Origin: Lentinula raphanica
Lineage: Eukaryota > Basidiomycota > Agaricomycetes > Agaricales > Omphalotaceae
NCBI GenBank assembly: GCA_027919835.1
Contig: JANVFP010000011.1
Coordinates: forward strand, 496,001-560,000
Direction: 5' to 3'
Length of the DNA: 64,000 nucleotides
In this document: piece by piece, positions 32,701 to 42,402 of the stretch
Layout: every line of letters starts with the position of its first letter
Position numbering within the stretch: the stretch's first letter is position 1
The notes under the pieces: model-generated
What the model was told of the DNA's origin: nothing
The model's database searches: none
Seen by the model: the letters and a program-made list of their open reading frames with translations, nothing else
Made by a program: the position numbers and the translations under genes

Positions 32701-33937
32701 AAATCTTCATGCGTTGGACAGTTTGGACGATACAAAGTGGCCTTCTTTAAGTGTTCAAGATACATTCCGAAAACCGACAGAAACACGACGTGCGCCTGGT
32801 GACTCACGAAAGAGAGATGGTGCTCTGTGGCAGTTGTCAAGTGCCGGTCGCAGCACTGTGCAGTCGGAGTTTGCAGGTGATTTAATATTTGGGAACAGGG
32901 AGACAGACGTTGCAGATGGGTCTATCGGAGTTGAGGAACCTGTCTTCGACACAGACAATATCAGCTATATCGGTAAGAGAGCTTAACAGTCAAGCATGTC
33001 TTTTGGCTGATTGAATCTTCATCAGGAACACAAATGTCATTGCGTCGAGGTACATGTGCATGAGCACTGCTTATTCCACACCCACTTGACTCACCAAACA
33101 CTTGAACAGGAACAAAAACATCAACGCGTCACAGTAAACATTTTCCGTTCATGGCTTACTCTTTCTCTGCTGACTTTTGTGTTAGCACATGTCTCTTCAC
33201 AGCCGAAGTCTGAACAATCACTTGGCAAAGAAAGAATGGACACCAACACCCTTACAGATGATAACGTCTCATCTTCGTCAACTATTGAAAGGAAGGATGG
33301 CTGGATTTGGCATACCAGTTTGTTGAAGCATATGAGTGCGTCAGAGTTGGAAAAATGGGAAGATAAAAGTACGTTTTGCAGTTTTGATCTGAACTTGCAA
33401 GTGATGTGACCTCTACTTAGATGATAGTGTCCAGTGGTTTCGAGCTGAGGCGGATATGGAGCGGTGGCAAGAGCAGCTCGAAATCAAGCATGCGGAGTTT
33501 CTTCGGCTTATAGCAAGCTTCACTACGCATTGTAATGCTTGGGAATCACTTGCAAAGAGTTACTCTGATTCACCTGGCCATCTCGCGTATGCACGGGAAC
33601 ATCAAGATATGTTCGACAGTCTCCGTGTGGATGCTGAGGAAAAGTATCGACAATGCGCGTTACCCTTTTTTCGACACCGCGAATCAGGCGAATCACTTGA
33701 AAACCGAATCATGTTGTGGCGAAGGGAGGAGGAAAAGCTGTTTAAGTGGGATAGGTATGTGATGTTCTATCTTGGACACTATCTCTGTTCATAGCCATCT
33801 TCAGATGGTCAGCACGTCCACCTTTCCATGACCCGACTATCTTTAAACATGGTGGTGATACGCGTGAGCCAGATGATCTAGGCGGAATCGAATGCGATGA
33901 GCTAGCAGGCGTCAAACGCAAGTTCGATGAAATTTAA
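29742..33937 (+). CDS. KDZ-superfamily transposase (CxC2-type zinc cluster plus DDE core)
   Basis: About 14 exons; those I could place are 29742-30014, 30068-30652, 30704-30906, 30969-31134, 31191-31330, 31379-31782, 31838-32026, 32083-32212 and 32266-32972, then several up to the stop at 33935-33937. An N-terminal cysteine cluster (CECN, CFSCMQRAPLCRRC, then H..H..HVW) matches the CxC2 domain of Kyakuja-Dileera-Zisupton transposases. The catalytic motifs are VDGNMKTGNF (Asp at 30997), ISYDNNCGAVANVH (Asp at 31467) and HGETVEATWS (Glu at 31651 or 31660), with the usual ACHVRNHVEGC between. The C-terminal third is helical and charged, ending with a nuclear-signal-like KRKFD. No stop interrupts the joined exons, so it may be functional. 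It should cut and join the element's own ends. Confidence 0.9.
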
Positions 33938-33944
33938 ATAAGGT

Positions 33945-34440
33945 GAGCGGGACTTGCTCTAAACATCATATTCATCTAAACAACATTGATCATATAAATA
34001 GCATGCTCAATTCAACAGTACAGTGGTCTAAACAGTACGCTGATTTAAACACTGCTCATATCTAAACGTCACACTCACCTCTTCACAGCACAATCATCTT
34101 CAAACAGTACGCTCATCTAAACAGTACCTTCATCTAAACAGTATGCTCATCTTTGAAATGTCACACTCACCTCTAAACAGCACGATCATCTTCAAACAGT
34201 ACGCGCACTTAAACATACGCTCATTTAAACGGTACCTTCATCTAAACAGTGAGCTCATTTAAGTCATTCATTCATCTAAACAGGATTTTATTTAAACAGA
34301 GGATTGTTTGATCCTGGTAGGTCTTTTTAGATCATCTCAGAGTGTAGCTAACTTTTAAACAGGATGTGTTCATTTAAACATGACATGGTCGGGTAGTACT
34401 AGGTAGCATACTGTAGTATAGCTAGAGAATACACTCATTT
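33945..34440. repeat. Right subterminal repeat array of the KDZ element
   Basis: About 30 short repeats of the forms CATCTAAACAGTAC, CATTTAAACA and CTAAACAGCACAATC follow each other right after the transposase stop. They are the reverse-complement orientation of the GTGTTTAAA motifs at the left end. Confidence 0.85.
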
Positions 34441-34457
34441 AAACATGTTTAATTATG

Positions 34458-34503
34458 TGGTGGGGTTAGCCACCCTTGTTTAAGTGAGACTCCGACGGTT
34501 ACA
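34458..34503 (-). repeat. Right terminal inverted repeat of the KDZ element
   Basis: Read on minus it begins TGTAACCGTCGG and continues CTTAAACAAGGGTGGCTAA. It matches the left end 11441-11486 at about 32 of 46 positions. Confidence 0.8.
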
Positions 34504-34511
34504 GATGTGTC
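34504..34511. repeat. Right target-site duplication of the giant KDZ element
   Basis: GATGTGTC, identical to 11433-11440. Confidence 0.9.
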
Positions 34512-37500
34512 TGTACGATTGCCTCTTCCTCCTCCAAGCGCCGATCAAACACTTTGATCCAACCATCTCCAAAACCTGCTACGAACATTTGTGAAGGGCC
34601 CGGGTCTGATGCAATTGAAGTAACGGGAGCTTCAGATGAGGTATCGATGTCCTAAGAGCACTAATCAACAAGTAGATGTTTGGGATTTCGGAAGAGGTAC
34701 TCACCAACCCTTGAATCTCAGTTTGAGCGTCCCAGGTTTTGATTACTTTCGAGTCCCCGCCAACCAAAAGGATCCCTGTGGACTGTTTCCAGTCCATCAC
34801 AAGGCCAGCTCCATGACGCATGGGAACAATCTCGCTCAATCCCCTGAAGGCACTGACCATTTGTACAGGTCCGGGATCAAGTAAAGGATCATAGTTGCGG
34901 TATAGACGAACGACGCCGTCAGCTAATGGCAAGTTGAGTCGGAAATTTCACAATCAATTTCATAGCACCATACCTGAGCCAGTAGTGATTATTCCGCCCA
35001 CGTTCTGATTTATGATGTGTAGAGATGTTATACTGGTTCCTTTGGGGTTGCCGTTCCGGAACGATCGCAGGCGTTTCTTGCGAGTCCAATCCCAGACACT
35101 GAAGGTTTGGAGATATCCGTTATATATCAGTATTTGATAGCAGAATACAGTAGTGAAACCAAACTGACGTGATGATGTCGGTATCATTCGATGCAACCAG
35201 GTGTTGGTCATAAGAATGAAAGGCGAGGTTGAGTGGGTTTGGCGGTCCATAGAAGTGTGTAACTGTCCTGTCCCAACGACGATCCGCTGCGATGAGAATT
35301 AGCAATGTCATTGAGAGGAACAAATCAAACGAGTTTACAAGCAACTTCCGCCTGTGACCGAGTTTCGGTATCAACTTGCTCATTCCGTTGCTGCCGTCGC
35401 GTCTGATAGTTGTATTGTACACTTCCAGGCTCATCTGTCTCTGCTTGCTATGTATAGTGTCCATCAGAAGAGAAGAGAACGAACTTGGAACAGAAACAAT
35501 TACCCTCATCTGAGGCTCCGTGAAATACTCTGAACACCAATCGAAGAAGGTGCTCTTCAAAGGCAAAACATCGCGGATGCCAATTCCCGTTCCCAAGCCC
35601 AAGATGACACTACTGCTCACGGAATCCACAGAGAACGAGCTGTTGCTTGGACTTGGCAATGTAGCATGTCCACCACTGAGGTAATGATGATTATAAACAA
35701 TCATTGCTCTCTTTACCCTCTTCCGTGCACGAAGACGCTCCATGTCTTCTTCTATCAATGCATCTATGACATCGGCGGGTCGAAAGTCCTGAACCTGCTG
35801 TGTAGCATCCTCTCGGAAGGAGGGTGAACGAGATGAAGAAGGGGGGTAGGGTGAAATTTCTCCTTCGCTTTGAGTGGGAGTGATGGGTCGGGAATATGGA
35901 GAAGTATATTGGGCTACGTTGAATGTGGGGGAAGGAGGTCGGGAGGCCTCTGCATGATCGATCACATCACCATTGAGGTGATGCGAAGCGCCGTTAGTAG
36001 GCTGATGGTTATACACAGATAACGTAGGCGACGCAGTTCGCGTGTCGTCTATAGCAGGAAAGGTGATTCCCCTAGCTAGGTTCTTCAAGGCGTGAGCAAT
36101 CGAAGACGTTCTCTTAACAGTGTTTGAGACAGTATTTGATATGGTGCTCGTCAGGGTGTCAGCGCGCGACAGACTCGGGCGGACAAGATGGACATCGCTA
36201 CGGATTGAGCTAGCACTAGGAGATGGAGGTGGGATGAGTTGAGTTGGATATGTGAGTAATGGTGATGATTGTTGGGAACCAGAGCACGTGCGAGATCTTG
36301 CGTCGCGGCTGTCGATATCTGGATGAGTTGGGTTCATGTAATTGCTCGGTGCTAGTGGTGGACAACCTAGACTAGTTTCGTCTAGTCTTGTGAAGGGAGA
36401 TTCGAGCAACAGGGCCATGATATAATCTACAACAGTTTGTGCTTGTGTTGCGACCTCGTGGTAGGGATCGACGGAAAGATCCAGCAGCACTACAAATATG
36501 GTGTGGAAGGATGAGAGCATGACTCGGGATTCCTCGCGTAAACCACTATCAGAAATTGATAGCAGCCACTCTCGGACAGCCTCTTCAGATACCTCGTCCG
36601 TATCGGCAGACACGTAAGGATAAACCGTGGCATGTTGACGTTCTTCCCAATATATCCACGCACAGACCACAAACCATCCTCGCCATTCCTTGACGAGACA
36701 GCTTATCAAGACCACCAACTCCTTTCGACACATAGGACTCGCATCCTCCCGTGCAACAAGTGTCGCACCTGTGACTACGGCTACCTCCAGTTGAAACTGA
36801 GCTTGTTTGTCACGGTCGTACATTCCGCCAGATCCGCCTCCTCCTCGATTCCCTTCTGTATCTAATTGAGACCCACTTGCACCCATGAAGGTGCTCAGAG
36901 CATACAACGCAGCGCATCTCACTTCCGCAGAATCATTGGACAACATATTCACTAATCTATCTTGGGTCCCTCTTACTGCACCGATCATCTTGCCGTGATC
37001 AGACAGACACCACATCTGAGCTATGCAAAGACAGCTCCACTGCATCAGGAGGAAATCCGGTTCGTCGAGCAAGTTGAGACAAGCATCGAAGACATCTTCT
37101 TCCCAGCATGCAACCTGACCTTTCGGGAAGTCGCGAGCAAGGGATGCGAGGATGAAGGTGCACATTGCGAGGTGTTCAGAAGTATTGGGCAAAGCATGGG
37201 CGACGTCGCGTGAAGATGTGGAGGGATGCATAGCGAGGATATGAGAGAAGTATTTGTATCCTTGTGCATTATTATAAAGATCGATCTGTATGCTAGGATC
37301 TACAGCAAGGATACGTGCCCATATGAAGATGAGAACAGGTTTTAAATCAGGGCTCGGAAATTGCAGGAATTTGGAGATGTACGGGAAGATTCCTATAGTA
37401 AGGACGAGGTTGACTGCCCATGGGCCTAGATCAACGAACTGTGAGAGCAGAATGAGGGCTCTCAAGCGATGTGACAGAGACAGAAGAACATGGAGAATGA

Positions 37501-38377
37501 TCGGAAGTTGTGTAGGAGGCTTGCGAGGTACAAGATGAGGGGTGGAACTCCAAGACGCAGCAGGGTTAGGAGAAAGAGGTATACTTTGTGCGGCTTTCAA
37601 AGCAGCCTCGTAGTCAGAACCCGAGGGAAGAGACAAAGGTCCTTTACGAGTAAGCGTAGAACCTCCCCTGGATATCCAGACTTCGAATGCGGTCATCTGG
37701 TCCGCAAAAAAGCTGCTGGGGACGTATTGGTAGGACAGAGGCTTCTGCCCATCATAACTCTGCTGCGCATCGTTGGCAGCGAGTAGCTGAGGGAGTTGTC
37801 TAATACAGGCATCTAAAGCGAGGTCCCAGGTATCCCATAACGGATGTGCGCTCGTGGATGGTAATGGAGGAGATGTATGTGGCGTACAGTTGTACCCTTT
37901 CATGAGTCGTTCAGCAAGGAGGAAGTTTCGAAACAATGACGCGATCAGTAGATCGCCGCGATACAATCGAGCGAATATCTCAGGAGAGAACGTAGTCCAT
38001 GCGATAGTATCTGTGATAGCAGTAAAGATCCAGTTCAGTTCTCCTAAAGGAGTCCGTCGATCTTTCAGGTTGCCAGGCATGTGGGCGGCGCCGTCGATAT
38101 CTAAATTGATTTTGTTTGTCAAAATATGGTGTCGGATTGCAATGTCGATAGGCGAAGTAAGACATGAAGTGAACATATCGGCAGGAAGGTCAGGACAGGT
38201 AGGAAGAGTTTCGTTGGCCTCACATGCTGCGAGCTGGAGGCTTTGTGTGAATGGAATCATTCCCTCAGGAAACAGTCCGCCGTTTTCACGTTCGATGTCT
38301 TCGTCGCGCCGTTTTGCGAATTCATTGAAGCTGAGAAGAAGACATCCAGCAGCGGAGCAATCCCAAATATACACCCC

Positions 38378-38736
38378 TGGTGAACCAGTGATGGACAAGT
38401 CATTGACTTAGTCAATCAGTCACTGACTTGTGACTATTTGTCAATGTTTCATAGTCAATGACAATGACTTTTGGCTGGACCCTGGGAATGCGCGGCAGCG
38501 CCCGGCCAGAGTAGGAAAATCTCAAAAAGGAATATGATGAGACAGCAGGTGTCACATACAGTCACAAGATGTGAAACTTATGTCAACCCTTGGGTCAACC
38601 GGTACTCGGCTGATTTTAGTAACCGAAAGCCACTTGTCAAGACAATTGACGAATTTTCGATGACTCAGAGTCAAAGTCACAAAATGTGACTTTGACATTG
38701 ACTTGTCGTCAATGACTGTCCAACACTGTGGTGAAC
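38378..38736. repeat. 8-bp target duplications flanking the raptor MITE
   Basis: TGGTGAAC occurs at 38378-38385 and 38729-38736, immediately outside the MITE. Removing the MITE and one copy restores the raptor frame exactly (WLGSP followed by GVYIWDCS). Confidence 0.9.
38386..38728. mobile_element. hAT-type MITE, 343 bp, in the raptor coding sequence
   Basis: The ends are inverted: CAGTGATGGACAAGTCATTGAC on plus and CAGTGTTGGACAGTCATTGAC when the other end is read on minus. A CAGTG start with an 8-bp duplication is the pattern of hAT elements. It has no coding capacity; its inside is full of GTCA/TGAC motifs, such as CAAAGTCAC and GTGACTTTGAC, in both orientations. Confidence 0.88.
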
Positions 38737-39631
38737 CCAACCAGTTCTGTATGTCCTGCAGGGAGACTGGGATATACTCCGTGTACTCCTTACTATCGAA
38801 ACACCATAGTTCTCCGCTTGACGTGGGGTTGAGAACTCCGTGACCATTATAGTGGAAGAGAACTGCGTCGTCCTTTGCCTGCGTCCGCAACTGCTGGCAT
38901 GCTTCCTGTAGATCTTCAAACGTCGGATCCCCAATGGGCTTGTACTGAATCTTCGGATTGAGGTTTTCGAACTGGGATTTCAAGTTAAGACCGATGCGTT
39001 CAAGAGCCCTGGATGAGGGCATAGAGCGTGGATCGATCCCGCATTCGAGTACAGCGCACGGAGATGTCTTTACAACATCTGGAGGGTCAACGTCGATATT
39101 CAAGCAAAGGACCAATGCGGCATTTGCGATTTTCAGTTTGGGAGAAAGGGAGGAAGTATGGCGCCATGATATAGGTTTAGGAGACCAAGGAGGGGCAGGA
39201 GTAGGGTTTCCGCAAGAAGAATGTCGTTTAGCAGACCAATAAGAGATTGGAGGAGCTGAATCGAGCGAGCCTTCGATGGAGGCTCCATGAGAATCATCTG
39301 GATCATTAGTCAAGGTACGCGATAAGCCGTTGACATGATTTCGTTCTGAAGGAGTCCGAGATCCAACCTCCCTTTCCGCGTCCGTGTCCAATGAGCGTCC
39401 TCTATGCAATGGCCCAGCACCTGCATATCGGGAAGATATCAGATTTAAGTTCGTGTAGAGATTGTAGCAAGTACCTGTTGCGAATTTGGGACCTAGCCTG
39501 TGGGATAGATGGTGCTGGTCGTACTTCATGATGGAAGAGGAGAGCAAGCTTGCGCTCCGACTGCCGTGCGTTCTAGCCTCGCTAGCCAGTGTCTGGTGAC
39601 AGTTCAACGAAGGGTAAACGCGTTCGTTCAA

Positions 39632-40968
39632 CGTTGAGTAACATCATCTTAAGCTTTAAAATTTAAGCTTTAAGCTTTAGCTAGAAGCCCAAACACGTGC
39701 ACCTGATCGCGGAGTCACCGCATTCCTCTCCTGAAAGCGGGAAGTGAATGCAGGGAGATTCCAAAACTCGCTCGTCTACTTCCTCTGCCAACATATCCCT
39801 CAAAAACGTCAAAGGAGAAAAATCTTATATACTCAACATCTCTTGACCGACTTCCTCATTGACCCAAAACGTTCTGGCCGATTCTTTGTTGATCGTCCAA
39901 TCCATCATAGTTTCATGACTCGCCTCTGTTTACAGCGCCTACCATAATTCATGGCAAGTGCACTTTTTTCTTATGTCGAGAAATAAAAGGTACCCGAGAG
40001 GTCCCGAGTGATCGATGCTGATGGCTGGCAGTGAAGCCGAGAAATTTTGGAGGAATTACGGCATGGATCAACGATTGATCATCCAGCATCAGTCGGCACA
40101 CTGATGTAAGAGCACAAGAATGGAGAGAGATGGAGAGCCAGGAGAGGTTTCCATGGGATCTGAGTGATTCTACTAAGTCACATCTCTTCAGATCTCTTCA
40201 CATATCTCGGGTACCTTTTATTTTTTGAGTCAGAAAAAAGTGTGCTTGACATGATTTATGGTAGGCGCTGTAAAGCACATTTTGGATCAGGTAAGAAATG
40301 GCCTTCCCCGTTCAATACTATACCAGAGCGTATTATCGTCAATGAGGATATCACTGCATCTTTCCTTCAGCAAGTCCAGAGCGAACGCAACACGATGGGA
40401 CGGTGAACTTGAACACGTCAATAGGAACTATGAATACGCTTATGGATGTGTGGATGCTCACCGAACTCCCAGTCATGCTTATGCTGACGGAAATCGTCAA
40501 ACACGGATGCGCCTTCCATAAGAGACAGACTTCGCACCCAGATTATACCACTCAAACCGAAGATACCAAGGCACCCCTCCAGTGGTGGTTTCGTCCGTGA
40601 TCCCCTTATGGTGTACCACATTCCGAGTCAGATCAGATCCTTTCTGCAGGGCACCTAATATTCGAACTTGTTATTTCCAGGATGAAAACTCCGAGTACGA
40701 ATATTACACGCATGAGGCGAGACTCGACGCCTATTGCAACTTGCCCATGCAATCGAGGCCCGATGTCATTTCATCTTCCAAGAGAATGTGTTTAAAGCCT
40801 GAGTCCTCCGGATGCAAGGGGAGCGCGATGATCCGTGACCTTCACCGGGTCTCCTTAAAAATCGATCCAGATAATGATCCACGGGATCCTATTGTGAAAA
40901 AAAGACAGCTCAGAGGACTGCCATTCGACGACACCGAGATCCTCAACCAACCTAGTCCAAGTGTGGAT
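39632..40968. other. Gene-poor stretch with two weak plus-strand frames
   Basis: The raptor promoter side (39632-39720) is rich in AAGCTTTAA repeats. Plus-strand frames at 39744-39947 and 40582-41016 have a mildly protein-like composition, but I could not connect them by convincing splice sites or assign a family. A MITE (listed separately) lies between them and may have cut a gene. The second frame overlaps the minus-strand gene at 40969-41789. Confidence 0.35.
39929..40274. mobile_element. MITE of 346 bp with ~70-bp inverted ends
   Basis: The left end TTTACAGCGCCTACCATAA and the right end (read on minus TTTACAGCGCCTACCATAA) are identical for 19 bases. They stay paired for about 70 bases, through CACTTTTTTCT and AAATAAAAGGTACCCGAGA, with a few mismatches. 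No clear target duplication is left. The interior has no ORF of interest. Confidence 0.8.
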
Positions 40969-41789
40969 TCAGAGACCACTTCGACTACAATACCACAAAC
41001 GTCTACGCGTGGGTAGGACGAGTATAGTCCGCCGATGACAACGAACGACAACCGTCTTGATCGATGAAGCTGGAGGTCGACGAAGATTGAGAAGGATTTG
41101 GACGTTGCGTGTGTGTCTGGTTACGTCCGGAGGTCGCGGTCAATGAATGGCAGCAACATTTGAGCTAGAGTAAAAGAAAGTTATTGAGAGAGAGAGAGCG
41201 ACGGAGAGTGAGAAAGTCGTCATACCTCCAAGAGCTCCAACACCACCTCGTACTTTCCCTGCCCTCTTCTATGATCTAAACTCCTTCGAATCGTTGGGTC
41301 TGGTGCAGGAAGAGTTTGTCGATGTTGGAAAGGTTTGAGATAAAGGTCCGTGCGCGTTATAGGTTGTGCGAAGGCTGCTTCAGACGGATTGCTGTCCATC
41401 CCAAGTCCATCCGATCGTGACGAACGATGGAAGATATCATGTGATACGAGGAAAACGAGCCCGCCTCACGATATCAGCTGAACTCAAACGATTAGGCCAC
41501 GAGGACACGATTTCGGTTTCGGTTCGAAATGTTGATGAGTGTCGGAAGCAAGGGAGAACATCAGAGATAGTCCGAGATATGGTTGTATTCCTGATCTCTG
41601 GAAGTTAGTATTTTCGGTGAGATATCCATAAACGCGACACATACCTCTTTCGTGCACAGCTATCTTCAAATTTATACCTCCAAGTTCCCTTTCATACTCG
41701 TCACTCTCCCAGACTTTCGGGTCATCCGTCAGAATCATCTCGCTGCATTCTATCAAAACCCTACCTTCTATTGTCTTCGTCGTGGACAT
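40969..41789 (-). CDS. Hypothetical multi-exon protein, weakly supported
   Basis: From ATG 41789 an exon runs to a GTATGT donor near 41655. The next acceptor is strong (ATACTAACTTCCAG) and opens an exon of about 60 codons. A further exon (about 41390-41230) encodes a Pro/Arg-rich part ending YEVVLELLE at another donor. The last frame stops at 40969-40971. The first exon (GRVLIECSEMILTDDPKVWE) looks like a folded domain, but no family is recognised. The last exon is Ser/Thr/Arg-rich and least certain. The gene lies in the same orientation as the F-box gene above it. Confidence 0.35.
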
Positions 41790-41804
41790 CACTCTCTGCC
41801 TCAA

Positions 41805-42402
41805 CCTAGCTCAGCCAGCGTCGTCATCCATCTGATATTGTCTAGACTCTACCCCGCTCTAACCCATCCTATCCTATCCTATCCATCCCAACCTAACCTA
41901 GCTGTGCGAGATTCCCCAAAAAGGTCCATTTACAACATGGAGTTCTAACTTGCAAGCGAGAGTTTTGCAGTGGGCTTTGACAGCGGATTGGGACGAACGG
42001 TGAACAACTTCAAGTAGATGTTGGGTGTAGAAAGACTCAGAGAAGTTCGTTGACAATTTTCCCACGATATGTATGTTTTAGCGCCATCTTTGATGGCAGT
42101 CCCCGACTCGAACGGGTTCAAATGTCTAGCTGTGCGGAGAGAGTCCGCCGCTTTGTACGTCGCGTGAGGAGTGAGTTGGCTGTTTGACATTACAATTTTT
42201 CATTAGTCAATACGCCCACGTCGCAAGGTAAATAGAATAACATAATGGTTGATTAAAGAGGACGGTAGAGTACGACAGGCAACAGAACACACAGGAAGTG
42301 TAAGACGATAGAGTACGACAGGTGATAGGATACAAGTGGTAAGAATGATGAGATTACTTAGAATATCAAGCCATTCCCTGGCAATCAGACTGGAACAAGG
42401 TA
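41805..42402. other. Intergenic stretch, no gene seen
   Basis: It contains a short run of TCCTA repeats (about 41865-41885) and the 3' flank of the minus-strand F-box gene. Frames in it lack codon structure. Confidence 0.4.

Larger units (their letters stand above)
11441..34503. mobile_element. Giant (23-kb) KDZ DNA transposon inserted in raptor
   Basis: The element is about 23,063 bp, or about 15.35 kb without the nested gypsy element and its 5-bp duplication. The ends are imperfect inverted repeats (about 32 of 46 positions match), with the clearest shared block TTAAACAAG.GTGGC.AA. Inside both ends lie arrays of GTTTAAA-type motifs in opposite orientation. From left to right it carries: the left array; a large hypothetical gene on minus (broken by a gypsy element); an Spt5-like gene on minus; a Ser/Arg-rich gene on plus; the KDZ transposase on plus; the right array. 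The transposase has the D, D, E motifs of the Kyakuja-Dileera-Zisupton superfamily. I recall 8-bp target duplications for Zisupton; this should be checked in the literature. Confidence 0.9.
34504..39631 (-). pseudogene. KOG1: raptor (TORC1 subunit), N-terminal and central part, interrupted twice
   Basis: Raptor/Kog1/Mip1 binds TOR kinase and presents TORC1 substrates. The start is ATG 39631 or 39529. The N-terminal caspase-like domain is clear: ALVLCLNIDVDPPDVVKTSP, CGIDPRSM, then VLFHYNGHG, IPVSLQDIQNWLGSP and YIWDCSAAG. The central helical repeats follow (LNWIFTAITDTIAW, LLIASLFRNFLLAERLM and so on), then a Ser-rich linker and WD40 blades beginning RWDRTVTHFYGPP and FHSYDQHLVASNDTDII. At 38386-38728 a MITE sits inside the caspase-like domain codons. 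At 34504 the frame breaks in mid-blade after the codons for AIVQTH, which continue at 11440. The remaining exons show no other damage that I noticed, so both insertions look recent. The locus cannot make full-length Raptor. Confidence 0.93.

Noticed and set aside
11433..34511. Assembly mis-join as explanation for the split raptor gene
   Set aside because: An exact 8-bp duplication, inverted ends and subterminal arrays at both borders, and in-frame continuation are what a transposition leaves, not what a mis-join leaves. Read support is still needed.
35120..38398. Separate gene starting at 38398
   Set aside because: The ATG there arises inside the MITE insertion; the sequence after it is the continuing raptor protein.
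40582..41016. Plus-strand 144-codon open frame
   Set aside because: It has protein-like composition but no connected exons and overlaps the end of a minus-strand gene; neither could be proven, so it is only mentioned in the region note.
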